Shown: positions 37,801-45,195, counted from the stretch's first letter. The stretch: DNA of 64,000 nt from Salinicola endophyticus (GCF_003206575.1 NZ_PZJO01000009.1:130345-194344); one strand, 5' to 3'. Made by a program: numbers and translations. Notes: generated by a model from the letters alone, not told the origin.

Positions 37801-39347
37801 AGCGCATAGGTGCCCGCCTGCACCACCGACACCTGGAAGCTGGCGGCATCGCCGACCTGTTCCCCCATGTCGAGATAGCCACTACCGCTGTAGTCGCCCC
37901 AGAGCCCATCGCTGCCGGCAGCGGGGTCGCTCTCCGGGTGGCTGGCATCGCGCACCACGGTGTCCGCCGGCGAGCTGCCGTCGTCACGCGCCATCGCTTC
38001 GCCCTCGATACTGGCGACCAGGGTCGGCGGCGCGCTCATCTCACCGGCATAGTCGAAGGCGATCTGATCGATGTTGGGGCCGTTGGCGACGCCGCCCTCG
38101 GCGGCGCTCGGCAGGCTCAGGGTCAGCGCATTGGTGCCCGCCGACAGTGGCAGCGTCACCTGTACCTCGCGCCAGCTGGACCAGCCGCCGGTAGGCGGAA
38201 ACGACACCAGCATGGCGGCACCATTGTCCAGGTTGAGCAGCAACGGACGGTCCCCGCCACCGCCATTGGCGTAACGGATGGTGGCGGTATAGAGCCCCTC
38301 GACGCTGGGCTCGGCGTGGAAGATGACACTGTCCCCGGCGTTGCTGCCCAGGTCGACATAGCTGTCGCCGATCGCCCCGGCACGATGGTTGCCACCGGCA
38401 TCGGGATGCGCGGTGTCGACCCAGCGGGTCAGTGACGGGTCCGTGGTGGCGCCCAGGTCATGGATCTCGACCCGGCTGGTATCCTCCGCCTGCAGGGTGA
38501 AGCTCGGCGGCATACCCACCGCCGCCTTCACCAGCGACAGGGCCAGGCTGTCGACGTTGGGCCCCTCTGCCAGCAGATTCTCCATGCGGATGCGATGACT
38601 CCCGGGCTCCAGCGCCAGGGTCAGCGTCGCATGGTCCCAGGTTTCCCAGCCGGCGCTGCCACTACCGGTGCCGGCGAAGCCGAGCACGCCCTGGGCCTCG
38701 CCATCCACCTTGACCGCCATCGGCCGCGAGGTGGTGGCAATGCCGCTGACCGCATAGCGGACATCGAGCTGGTAGGTGCCGGCGGTCTCCACTGTCACGT
38801 CGAAGTAGGCGGCATCCCCCACCTGGCTCCCCATGTCGAGATAGCCACTGCCGCTGTGGCCATCCCACAGCCCGTCGCTGCCCGCTGCCGGGCTGCTCTC
38901 GCGGTGGTCCGTGTCGCGCACCCCGGTGTCGGCCAGCGAGCTGCCGTCATCGGCGATCAGCGAAGTCCCCTGCAGCGTATAGACATCGCTGGACCAGCCC
39001 TCGTCGTTGACGATCTCCAGCGCCTGGGTCTGGGCGCTGCCCACGATCGTGGTACCGGCGCTATTGACCGCCTCGATCTTGAGCAACGCGCCTCCGCGCC
39101 CGGTGTCACCATCCAGCGCCACCCAGTAAGGGGTGATGAAGGTGCTGTGCTGCTGCTGGTTGCCGCCGGCATCATCGAGCGTGACCACGACCCCTCTGAC
39201 CTGACTGGCGCTGAAATCGGCCCCGTCGAGCGGCGTCACCTGCAAGCGATAGCCGTCACCGATCAGATCGCGCGTCACCGCATCGCCAGGCGCTAACGTC
39301 CTGACGACGGTTCCGGATTGAGCATCGACAATGGCAAGCGAGAACAT
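31884..39347 (-). CDS. Giant multidomain carbohydrate-binding protein with sugar-dehydrogenase-like propeller; probable type I secretion substrate
   Basis: 2,487 residues from the ATG at 39347 (AGGGG 8 nt upstream; a GTG 11 codons earlier is weaker). Order: unrecognised N-terminal module (1-118); CBM6/35-like modules at ~119-275, 283-434, 444-596; malectin-like module (~605-800); Ig-like module (~812-948); beta-propeller of glucose/sorbosone-dehydrogenase type (~955-1445), with His1095 in GDHVTNSLVFH and Arg1239-Asn1240 in ATGIRNAYDLVW at the places where PQQ enzymes have their catalytic His and PQQ-binding Arg-Asn; CBM-like modules at ~1455-1625 and 1632-1761; an Ig-like module (~1770-1900); an unrecognised module (~1900-2112); two near-identical CBM6-like modules (~2117-2277, 2286-2437); and a Ser/Thr/Asp tail ending HVEIV. 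There is no Sec signal and no RTX nonapeptide, but the exporter operon is divergent to it. Likely an exported polysaccharide-binding surface or matrix protein; enzymatic activity is inference. Confidence 0.85.
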   Translation of the reverse strand: MFSLAIVDAQSGTVVRTLAPGDAVTRDLIGDGYRLQVTPLDGADFSASQVRGVVVTLDDAGGNQQQHSTFITPYWVALDGDTGRGGALLKIEAVNSAGTTIVGSAQTQALEIVNDEGWSSDVYTLQGTSLIADDGSSLADTGVRDTDHRESSPAAGSDGLWDGHSGSGYLDMGSQVGDAAYFDVTVETAGTYQLDVRYAVSGIATTSRPMAVKVDGEAQGVLGFAGTGSGSAGWETWDHATLTLALEPGSHRIRMENLLAEGPNVDSLALSLVKAAVGMPPSFTLQAEDTSRVEIHDLGATTDPSLTRWVDTAHPDAGGNHRAGAIGDSYVDLGSNAGDSVIFHAEPSVEGLYTATIRYANGGGGDRPLLLNLDNGAAMLVSFPPTGGWSSWREVQVTLPLSAGTNALTLSLPSAAEGGVANGPNIDQIAFDYAGEMSAPPTLVASIEGEAMARDDGSSPADTVVRDASHPESDPAAGSDGLWGDYSGSGYLDMGEQVGDAASFQVSVVQAGTYALVLRYANGASDTQEMKVIVAGESQGKVAFVSTGDGASGWENWTEVRYEVALNAGSNAIRLENISAGGPNIDKLEVHHVVDPVVEPGERPVIKINFQPANAATPEGYVADTGLAFGAQSLQVDGKTHAYGWVTEASIADGTANGTTPMGISGQDPDALGNRAGALAGVDGLQATYAGFAKPGYAQHAGWEIALDDGYYEVTVSLGDSGGQYDSVNVINAEGEAFGRLVPMRPDDFPADANPADDSQGYRSTLITKVVHVTDGRLTLDSLGADSANTEIQYLEIQPLPDLTPDDDRAAPLDYAHFTDPRAVAGVGQNQVEVDLQPSDGSPPVGIDPTSDIFIGISVVEGRGGALLESLQDGSVRLFNTVTGEAVAFNINTTGGFDSLTISPKDGLDPYTSYTLVIDGFQDRGSNTDTSAPTRDFQKFTTTFVTGAEAEIPDSEVAFNSTVELNGAEDDAYQFTSMTLSPDSSKLYVSTMNGEIRRFDIDPITGALSHEQTLALDYFKDDAGARGIIGLTFDPTDPDVIWVTDNYPIPLTGRDNGVPDFSGRVSKITLDPDDTVFSGSAQTYIAGLPRSNGDHVTNSLVFHANPAYDALTNPDVPPYLMYVSQGANTAMGQDDSAWGNRPERLLNASVLEIDPYREAPPGGFDVSTEPLPSDGSNTRYPDSDGDLKNGPIDMGGGQYLVFAADGTASMQDADGNLLIQYYDPYAADAVLKIYATGIRNAYDLVWHSNGSLYLPTNGSAAGGSTPDDPATAVDEGLINVGIEDDFLFQIEKGGYYGHPNPLHDEYVLNGGNPTSGKDLNETDEYPVGTQPDPNYRGEDIYSLGTNRSPNGAIEYTSGVFGATLKGSLLFVEYSGGDDVRWITLDADGKVSGDSVLRDPDGKVISFVDPLDIIQNPLTGQLYLMTLNRTNGQSQIIRLDPVPGDVVVPGDDLKSVATIQAEDDTLATIASGAGAQIVIRDGDNPEPASANVGTASGVRPGAYGVDGNTDDSDGVVGGYADFGSTNNDFITFNVDVATGDAGDAVLRVRYANGGTGERPLEVFVNGESVGTYGFAPPAGVSSGNTAWNTWQTLDVPATLLAGANSITLRSVNNTGPNIDQLEVLVHDSSPGYTVYEAESATLEGGAVVVPSTVSDRDASGDGYVDFVGSGDQTLSWQVEVASSGVYEIGFRYSLTTGKADRPLALEVNGSDYPAVDFPAKSATVSDWVYQTVQVTLTAGSNTIAVTAPNANGPDIDLLRVPDEPLSVVADGKISAVSADPAFFSDRLAFNYLENNHASGSAPEAREYKDSGTVIVTNQGSGDLTLTGATLEGPFRLSDPDALEGHVLAPGAALSVDVLFDRAAYTPPANNADDGVFQGTLTLHSNDADTPITQIQLAGFWQARDEGGWEPNLNEIWRVFGFGNHIDGLSTLDGGGGSVLEDFDLYRAVNDEEVLSRYWQLADGAQSAKVTQLAALHGYSGALLALHAPGDKSERTSLMNHDSLYSQSFLPHVANGNYATATFDRGRIPDSWAGDDVFGISVANLSTDPSLNPHGGSTPPAADTGIERGYTVRVFQAYDSEHNAIPDTYFVVMDYTGINYDYNDNVYLVQGIQPAVRSPFNDTQTPWAVDADGLTLDAALFDEGPAHLAYKDSSEAQLGNSDFRDTGVDIQGDGDAIGWIEEGEWVEYTLEVDSAGVYDLSFLSALGAEGDSTRSISATFDHGSGVYAVADVGVGYSGGWNTFLPTQSHQVMLEAGEQTLRLTFHGGAMNLASFTLTPASQSAFNADGTPWTVDSEFTLQAALYDQGGEGVAYHDSSDAQLGTDFRGEGVDIRGDGEAIGWIDNGEWVEYTLDVAEAGTYQLSFAAATTSGGRSVTASVAQEGQVYDSATSASVINTGGWNNYQSNDGVTLDLAAGEQVLRLTFNGGAMNLGDFTLTATGTSTASGSGTPSASDTTSATSDSSSLDNEVAMSDDVAISGVDTPPHVEIV

Positions 39348-39523
39348 GGATAGCGCCCCTACGCAGGAGTGAATGGCCACGGTGCGGCGCTTGGGTCACG
39401 CGCGCACAGTTCCGGGAAACGATGGAGAAGGCCCGCCGATCCTGGCGGGCGGATATATCGAAGGCGACCCGATCGCGCGCCAGGCACTCGATGCCGCCAC
39501 GGCGTGAGTGCGGGGCCGGGGAG

Positions 39524-39560
39524 TGTCTGAAAAGTCGAAGAGTGCGGCAGTTTTCAGACA
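39524..39560 (-). promoter_or_regulatory. Inverted repeat in the leader of the giant gene
   Basis: TGTCTGAAAA (39524-39533) and TTTTCAGACA (39551-39560) with a 17-nt loop, about 180 bp upstream of the giant gene's ATG. Read toward the giant gene, the second arm is TTTTCAGACA with only a short T-run, so an operator or leader hairpin is more likely than a terminator. Confidence 0.5.
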
Positions 39561-39912
39561 TCGCCTAAAGTCTGACTCGACGGAAACTAACCCGTCTCCG
39601 AAGCCTGCGAAAGTTGAAACTTCTCCCACTCTCGAGGTGAGTTTCAGGAAATGATTGAAGGCGATGGAATGATGACTCCCGGTGCCAAATCCGAGGCCAT
39701 TGATTTATCGACACTCGAGGCCAAAAACCGCATTAACGTTTCGTTACCAATGCCGGAATAATGAGATCACTCGTGAACGCAGCATGAGAAACATCAGACT
39801 ATGAAACAGCGCCAAATCCCCGACAATCGGCGCCTCAAGCGCGGTTGTTCTCGGCAGACAGGTATCAGGCGGCCACACGAACCTTCCATCGCGGGATTCA
39901 AAAAGCATTGAT

Positions 39913-39924
39913 TATCATGATAAA
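39913..39924. promoter_or_regulatory. 12-bp perfect palindrome TTATCATGATAA
   Basis: Perfect palindrome followed by an A-tract, 175 bp before the exporter start. Part of it (GATAATCA on the minus strand) resembles a Fur half-site, but the full 19-bp Fur consensus is not met. Candidate operator for the exporter or the divergent gene. Confidence 0.4.
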
Positions 39925-40098
39925 AAAACCGTTCACGACAACATCGATACCATCCCTAGCGGACAAAGTTCACCGCGGCTCTGGGCTTGCAAATATCTTC
40001 ACAATCTCCGCATTCTGACGCCGACCAAGCGCCCTTTCCAAGCGCCCCACGCCACTTCACCGGGCCATCACGTGAACCGACCTCCCCCAAAGACAGCC

Positions 40099-41838
40099 AT
40101 GTATCAAGCGCTGATCGCTTGCCGAAAGTCGTTTCTCTGCGTGCTGTTCTTCAGCTTGTTCATCAATCTGCTGATGCTGGTTCCCTCAATTTACATGCTG
40201 CAGGTCTATGACCGGGTCATCACGACACGCAGCCCCGAGACGTTGACGATGCTGACCCTGGTCGTGCTCTACCTGTTCGCGATCATGGGAGGCCTGGAGG
40301 TGGTGCGCTCGCGCATTCTGGTACGGGTCGGCAATCGCTTCGATCGTGCGCTGAGCGAGCCGCTCTATCAGGCCTCGTTCCAGCGCGCCCTGGCGACCGC
40401 CGGCAAGCCCTCGGCACAGGCGTTCAGCGATCTGGCCACACTGCGCCAGTTCATCGCCGGCCATGCCCTGTTCGCCTTCTTCGATGCCCCGTGGATACCG
40501 CTCTATATCGGCTTGCTGACACTCTTCCACCCCTGGTTCGGTGCCTTCGCGACGGCCGCAGGCATCATCCTGATGGGCCTGGCGTGGATCAACGAGAAGA
40601 GTACCCAGGGGCTGCTCGGCGAGGCCAACCGCGCCCACGCGCAAGCCCAGGAGATGGCGGCGAGCAATCTGCGCAATGCCGAAGTGATCCAGGCCATGGG
40701 GATGCTGCCCAACCTCCACCAGCGCTGGCAGCAGTGCCAGCAGGCCTATCTGCTGCACCAGTCACGTGCCAGCGACCGCGCCGGGGTGCTGAGCAATCTC
40801 TCCAAGACCCTGCGGGTGACCTTCCAGTCGCTGGTGCTGGGGCTGGGCGCGCTGCTGGTCATCGAAGGCAGCCTGACCGGCGGCATGATGATCGCCGGCT
40901 CGATTCTGATGGGCCGGGCACTGGCGCCGATCGATCAGATGATCGGCGGCTGGAAGGGCTTCATCCAGGCGCGCGCCGCCCATGCCCGGCTCGACGCGCT
41001 GCTGGCGAAGCTCCCCGCCGAGCGCGAGCGCATGCCGCTGCCAGCGCCGACCGGCGACGTGGCGCTGAGCGCCGTGAGCGCCGCCCCGCCGGGGGCCCAG
41101 GCGGCCACGCTGCACGAGATCGCCTTCCACTGCGTACCGGGTGAACACATCGCCATCGTCGGCCCCAGCGCCGCCGGCAAGTCGACCCTGGCACGCGTGT
41201 TGCTGGGCGTCTGGCCGGTGCAGCACGGCGAGGTGCGCCTGGGCGGCAGCGACATCGCCCAGTGGCCGCGGGAACGCCTCGGCCCGCATCTCGGCTACCT
41301 GCCCCAGGATGTCGAGCTGTTCGACGGCAGCATCGGCGACAACATCGCCCGCTTCGGCCAGCTCGATCCCGCCGAAGTGCTCAAGGCGGCCCACAAGGCG
41401 GGGGTCCACGACATGATCCTGCACCAGGCGCAGGGCTACGACACCCTCATCCAGGGCAGCGGCGGCGTGCTCTCCGGCGGCCAGCGCCAGCGCCTCGGGC
41501 TGGCGCGGGCACTCTACGGCTCGCCCTGCCTGGTGGTTCTCGACGAGCCGGATGCCCACCTCGACACCCTCGGCGAGCGCGCCCTGATCGCCTGCCTCGC
41601 GCAGCTCAAGCGCGAGGGCACGACGCTGTTCGTGGTCACCCACACTCCGGCCATTCTCGATCACGTCGACCGCGTCATTCAGCTGGAGGCCGGACGCATC
41701 GTGCGAATCGACGCCCGCACCCGATCCGATACCCCCACCGCCAGCAGCGGGGTACAGGCGCTGCGCCTGCGCGCCCGCGGCCGTGTCGGCGACGCCGTGG
41801 CCACGGCGCGCCCCCCACAGGAGTCCTCGCCCTCATGA
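40099..41838 (+). CDS. Type I secretion ABC exporter, PrtD type
   Basis: 579 residues. Inner-membrane permease-ATPase of a type I secretion system. The N-terminus goes straight into membrane helices (FLCVLFFSLFINLLMLVPSIYMLQVYDRV), with no C39 peptidase or C39-like domain; this is the PrtD/AprD class that exports proteins with a C-terminal signal. Transmembrane domain ~10-300; ATPase with Walker A GPSAAGKST, signature LSGGQRQRLGLARAL, Walker B CLVVLDEPDAHLD and switch His in VVTHTP. The ATG at 40099 is chosen; a GTG nine codons upstream (40072) is also open and neither has a strong ribosome-binding site. First gene of a three-gene operon; its stop overlaps the next start (ATGA). Confidence 0.93.
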   Translation: MYQALIACRKSFLCVLFFSLFINLLMLVPSIYMLQVYDRVITTRSPETLTMLTLVVLYLFAIMGGLEVVRSRILVRVGNRFDRALSEPLYQASFQRALATAGKPSAQAFSDLATLRQFIAGHALFAFFDAPWIPLYIGLLTLFHPWFGAFATAAGIILMGLAWINEKSTQGLLGEANRAHAQAQEMAASNLRNAEVIQAMGMLPNLHQRWQQCQQAYLLHQSRASDRAGVLSNLSKTLRVTFQSLVLGLGALLVIEGSLTGGMMIAGSILMGRALAPIDQMIGGWKGFIQARAAHARLDALLAKLPAERERMPLPAPTGDVALSAVSAAPPGAQAATLHEIAFHCVPGEHIAIVGPSAAGKSTLARVLLGVWPVQHGEVRLGGSDIAQWPRERLGPHLGYLPQDVELFDGSIGDNIARFGQLDPAEVLKAAHKAGVHDMILHQAQGYDTLIQGSGGVLSGGQRQRLGLARALYGSPCLVVLDEPDAHLDTLGERALIACLAQLKREGTTLFVVTHTPAILDHVDRVIQLEAGRIVRIDARTRSDTPTASSGVQALRLRARGRVGDAVATARPPQESSPS

Positions 41839-43172
41839 GTGCCACCACGCCCCTGTCACTCGGCCCCGGCGCCTCGTCGAGCGGCGCCCCGACCGGCGAC
41901 CGCACCACCTGCCGTGTCGGCCTCGGTCTGCTGGCGATCGCCCTGGGCGGTTTCATGCTGTGGGCGACCAGCGCAGACCTGGCGGTCGCAGTGGTCGCCC
42001 CCGGCACCGTCACGGTCGAGGGTGCGACCAAGAAGATCCAGCACTTCGAGGGCGGCATCGTCAAACGCATTCTGGTCAGCGATGGCGACCACGTGAAGGC
42101 CGGCCAGACCCTGATCGTGCTCGACGATACCCAGCCGCTCTCCAAGCTGGCGATCGCCCAGTCCGAGTACCGTATCGCGCTGGCCAGCGAAATCCGCCTC
42201 AACGCCGAACAGGCCGATCGTGACAAGCTCGCGTTTCCCGCCAGCCTGCTGGATGACCCGTCGCCCCGGGTACAGGCGGTGATCGACGTGCAGCGCCGGC
42301 TGTTCGAGGTGCGCCGCAAATCCCAGGCCGATGCGCTCGCCGCGCTCGACGAGAAGGCACGCCAGATGAACCAGCAGATCGCTGGACTGGAGTCGCTGCA
42401 GCGCATCAACCGCTCGCGCATCGCCTCGCTGAATGGCGAGGCCAGCGACTACCGCACACTGTTCAGCGAAGGGCTGGGTGACAACCAGCATCTGCGCGAG
42501 CTGGAGCGCCAGGTGCTGCAGTATCGCGGCGAGAATGCCCAGCACGCCGCCGAGGTGGCACAGTTGCGCTCGCAGATCAGCGAGAACGGCCTGCAGCAGG
42601 AGATTCAGCGTCAGGAGTACCACCAGAAGGTGGGCGAAGCGCTGAAGACGGTACAGGCGCAGGTGACCGATGCCCAGGAGCGCATCACTGCCCTCGGCGA
42701 TCAGGTGACCCGGACCACCATCCCGGCGCCGGTCTCCGGCACCGTGGTCGGTTCGCAGATCCATACCCAGGGCGCGGTGATCCGTTCGGGGGATACGCTG
42801 ATGGAGATCGTCCCTGCCGACGAAGCCTTCGTGGTCGAGGCACGGATCCCCGACCGCGACATCGACAACGTGCATGCCGGCCAGCCCGCCGATATCCGCT
42901 TCAGCGCCTTCAACCAGCGCCTGACTCAGGTGGTACCGGGCGAGGTCGCCCATGTCTCCGCGGATACCTTCGAGGACGAGGCCACCCGGGCCCACTACTA
43001 CAAGGCGCGCATTCGGGTCACCCGCGCGGGCCAGGCCCAGATCAACGCTTCGATGCAGCTACTCGCGGGGATGCCGGCGGAGGTGATGCTGCAGACCGGT
43101 GAACGAACCTTCGCCAGCTATCTGCTGAAGCCGTTCGACGACATGCTCGCCCGCGCGCTGCGAGAAGAGTGA
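41835..43172 (+). CDS. Type I secretion membrane-fusion protein, HlyD/PrtE family
   Basis: 445 residues. Periplasmic adaptor linking the ABC exporter and the TolC pore. One N-terminal membrane helix (~30-50; GLLAIALGGFMLWATSAD), a lipoyl/barrel-sandwich half (VVAPGTVTVEGATKKIQHFEGG), a long periplasmic alpha-hairpin (~125-290), and the second half with IPAPVSGTVVGSQIHTQGAV. The C-terminal beta domain ends FASYLLKPFDDMLARALREE, a PrtE-like ending. Overlaps both operon neighbours. Confidence 0.93.
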   Translation: MSATTPLSLGPGASSSGAPTGDRTTCRVGLGLLAIALGGFMLWATSADLAVAVVAPGTVTVEGATKKIQHFEGGIVKRILVSDGDHVKAGQTLIVLDDTQPLSKLAIAQSEYRIALASEIRLNAEQADRDKLAFPASLLDDPSPRVQAVIDVQRRLFEVRRKSQADALAALDEKARQMNQQIAGLESLQRINRSRIASLNGEASDYRTLFSEGLGDNQHLRELERQVLQYRGENAQHAAEVAQLRSQISENGLQQEIQRQEYHQKVGEALKTVQAQVTDAQERITALGDQVTRTTIPAPVSGTVVGSQIHTQGAVIRSGDTLMEIVPADEAFVVEARIPDRDIDNVHAGQPADIRFSAFNQRLTQVVPGEVAHVSADTFEDEATRAHYYKARIRVTRAGQAQINASMQLLAGMPAEVMLQTGERTFASYLLKPFDDMLARALREE

Positions 43173-44605
43173 TGCGCCGCGACTCATCTTGGACGCTCTG
43201 GCGCCTGGTATCCCGGCATCTGCCACGGCTGGCCCTGGGTCTGGCGCTGAGTGGCGCCAGCGCGCTGGCGCAGTCGGACTCGCCCGCGCTACCGCCCCTG
43301 CCGGCGCTGGTGGGTCTCGCTCTCGACAATGACAGCGGCCTGCGCAGCCGACGCCTCGATAGCCGCGCGGTGGAACAGGAGGTGCCAATGGCACGCGCGC
43401 GTCTGCGCCCCCAGGTCAGCGCCAATGCTGCCTACCGTCTGAGCGATGCCGACAATATCTATACCCGCAACCCCGCAGACTATCCGGATGCCGACTACGC
43501 CAAGCGGGTCTCCGGACGCACCCGCGACAGCAGCTGGGGCCTGCGTCTGAGCCAGCCGCTGTTCGATCTCGAGCGCTGGCGTCAGGTCGACAAGGCCGGC
43601 ACCCAGGTGGATGCCGCGACGCTCGAGGTGGCGGTGGCCGAACGCGATCTCGCACTGCGGGTCATCGAAAGCTATCTGGATGCCTATCAGGCCTCGCGCA
43701 AGGTCGGCCTGCTGATCGCCCAGCGCGAGGCGCTGGTGCTGCAGCAGCGCCAGGCACAGCGCGCCTATGAGCTGGGCGTGGGCGATCGCATCAATCTGCT
43801 CGAGTCGCAGTCGCGTCTGGATCAGGCGATCGCCGACCAGACCGCCGCCGAAAGCGACATGGCCAATGCGGTCAGCGATCTCGAACGTCTCAGCGGCGCC
43901 ACGCTCGACTTCGCCCCGGCGCTGATCGAGCCGCCGCCGACCCTGGCCCTGGACCCCGAGTCCCGTCCGCTGGACGACCTGCTGGCGCTGACCGATGGCA
44001 ATCCACAGGTCGAGCTGGCCAGGCGCCAACAACGGGTCGCCCAGGCGGATACCGCCCTGCGCCACGCAGCGCGCTATCCCAAGGTCGACCTGGTGCTCGA
44101 CTACAACGATCTCGACAGCGACGACCCGCTGCGCACCAGCCGCGACCTGAGCGCCGGGGTCGAGGTGAACCTGCCGCTCTATCAGGGCGGCTACACCACC
44201 GCCAGTATCCGTCAGGCCGAGTTCAGCGCCCTGGCCGGCACCGCGGCGCTCGACGATGAGCAGCGCCGGGCCCAGCAGGAGGTGCGCAAGCGCCTGCGCG
44301 GCATGCAGGCGGATCAGCGTCAGCTCCAGGCGCTGCAGCGCTCCACCGAATCGGCGAGTCTGTTCCTGGCCGCCGCACAGCGCGGTGAGGGGCTCGGGCT
44401 GCGCGATCTGGTCGATGTGCTGGATGCGCGCTCGTCGCTCTACGATCTGCGCATTCGCTATGTCGAGTCGGTATGCGCCTACCTGCGCGACCGCGCCCAT
44501 CTCGACGCCGCCATCGGCGGGCTAGATTCGGCGTCGATCAGCGCGCTCTTCGCGGTGCTCGGGCGTCTGGAGCACCACGATGAAGCGCCAGCGCCGGGTA
44601 GCTAG
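43172..44605 (+). CDS. TolC-family outer-membrane channel of the type I secretion operon
   Basis: 477 residues with a signal peptide (LALGLALSGASALA). Trimeric outer-membrane/periplasmic tunnel. Two repeats of the OEP fold are visible: coiled segments with ALRVIESYLDAYQASRKV and YELGVGDRINLLESQSRLDQA in the first half, and VNLPLYQGGYTTASIRQAEF and LGLRDLVDVLDARSSLYDL in the second. The ATG overlaps the hlyD stop (TGATG); a GTG one codon earlier is possible. Having its own TolC in the operon, rather than the shared one, fits a dedicated exporter. Confidence 0.93.
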   Translation: MRRDSSWTLWRLVSRHLPRLALGLALSGASALAQSDSPALPPLPALVGLALDNDSGLRSRRLDSRAVEQEVPMARARLRPQVSANAAYRLSDADNIYTRNPADYPDADYAKRVSGRTRDSSWGLRLSQPLFDLERWRQVDKAGTQVDAATLEVAVAERDLALRVIESYLDAYQASRKVGLLIAQREALVLQQRQAQRAYELGVGDRINLLESQSRLDQAIADQTAAESDMANAVSDLERLSGATLDFAPALIEPPPTLALDPESRPLDDLLALTDGNPQVELARRQQRVAQADTALRHAARYPKVDLVLDYNDLDSDDPLRTSRDLSAGVEVNLPLYQGGYTTASIRQAEFSALAGTAALDDEQRRAQQEVRKRLRGMQADQRQLQALQRSTESASLFLAAAQRGEGLGLRDLVDVLDARSSLYDLRIRYVESVCAYLRDRAHLDAAIGGLDSASISALFAVLGRLEHHDEAPAPGS

Positions 44606-44641
44606 CGGCTCGACCGGCTTCTGCTACCTTGGCTATAGACG

Positions 44642-44663
44642 GTCACGCCGGAGACGGCGTGAC
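44642..44663 (+). terminator. 9-bp stem with GAGA tetraloop after the secretion operon
   Basis: GTCACGCCG-GAGA-CGGCGTGAC, 37 bp past the TolC stop. GNRA-type loop, no T-run. Possible terminator or mRNA 3'-end stabiliser before the MAPEG gene. Confidence 0.5.
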
Positions 44664-44699
44664 GCCGCGACGACTCACGTTGGCTCAAGGAAGATTCCC

Positions 44700-45092
44700 A
44701 TGACGACGCTACCGCTCTGGTGCTTGTTGATCACCGCCCTGCTCCCCTTCTGGCTCGCCTTCTGGGGCAGCGCCGTGCGGCGGCGCGAACCTGGCGGTCT
44801 CGACAACCATCATCCGCGCCAGCAGTACGCTACCCTGGAGGGCAAGGGGGCACGCCTGTGGGCTGCCCAGCAGAACGCCTGGGAGGCTCTGGCGCTGTTC
44901 ACCGCGGCGGTGGTCGCCTATGGCTACGCCGGTGGCGGTGGCTGGCTGGGCAGCGCCGCCTGTCTCGTGTTCGTGCTCGCGCGGGTCGCCCACGGGGTGT
45001 GCTATGCGCTGGACCTGGCGACGCTGCGCTCGACGGTGTTCATCGTCGCCTTTCTCGCGGCGCTGTGCCTGTTCGCCCTGGCGCTCCTGTGA
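44700..45092 (+). CDS. MAPEG-family membrane protein
   Basis: 130 residues with four predicted membrane helices. The loop after helix 1 carries NHHPRQQYATLEGKGARLWAAQQNAWEAL, the conserved MAPEG segment with N, E and R residues used for glutathione binding, and ARVAHGVCYALDLATLRS is the usual loop before the last helix. Bacterial members are mostly uncharacterised; eukaryotic ones are glutathione transferases or peroxidases. The ATG follows AAGGAA at 7 nt. It lies between the secretion operon and the c-di-GMP gene without an evident functional tie. Confidence 0.85.
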   Translation: MTTLPLWCLLITALLPFWLAFWGSAVRRREPGGLDNHHPRQQYATLEGKGARLWAAQQNAWEALALFTAAVVAYGYAGGGGWLGSAACLVFVLARVAHGVCYALDLATLRSTVFIVAFLAALCLFALALL

Positions 45093-45117
45093 GCACCGCG
45101 CCCCGCCTTGGGCCCGT

Positions 45118-45144
45118 TCAAGTTTTAGCCAATAGCGTCGATAA
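45118..45144 (+). promoter_or_regulatory. Near-consensus sigma-28 (FliA) promoter
   Basis: TCAAGTTT (45118-45125), exactly 11 bases, then GTCGATAA (45137-45144). The flagellar sigma-28 consensus is TAAAGTTT-N11-GCCGATAA, so there is one mismatch in each element. Transcription would begin near 45151, giving a ~45-nt leader to the GGDEF-EAL gene. Confidence 0.75.
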
Positions 45145-45195
45145 AGTTCGGGTCAAGGATGAGTGATTCCTGCCAGAGATCGAGATCCATAACCC

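Larger units (their letters stand above)
39348..40098. promoter_or_regulatory. 751-bp divergent control region between giant gene and secretion operon
   Basis: Clearly more AT-rich than its surroundings and without a credible ORF. It holds a 10-bp inverted repeat (39524-39533/39551-39560), a 12-bp palindrome (39913-39924), a small GC stem CCCGCC/GGCGGG near 39433-39450, and an A-tract after 39920. It must contain the promoters of both the minus-strand giant gene and the plus-strand exporter operon. AT-richness of this kind is where H-NS-type silencers act in other gammaproteobacteria, but no specific regulator can be named. Confidence 0.65.

Noticed and set aside
31746..38435. Several 230-510-codon plus-strand frames over the giant gene
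   Set aside because: They translate to AVGIGV/HRGAxA-type shadow sequence without domains, while the minus frame shows ordered modules over its whole length.
39348..40098. c-di-GMP (GEMM) riboswitch before the secretion locus
   Set aside because: I looked for the conserved GEMM core and GNRA-receptor arrangement and did not find it in either orientation.
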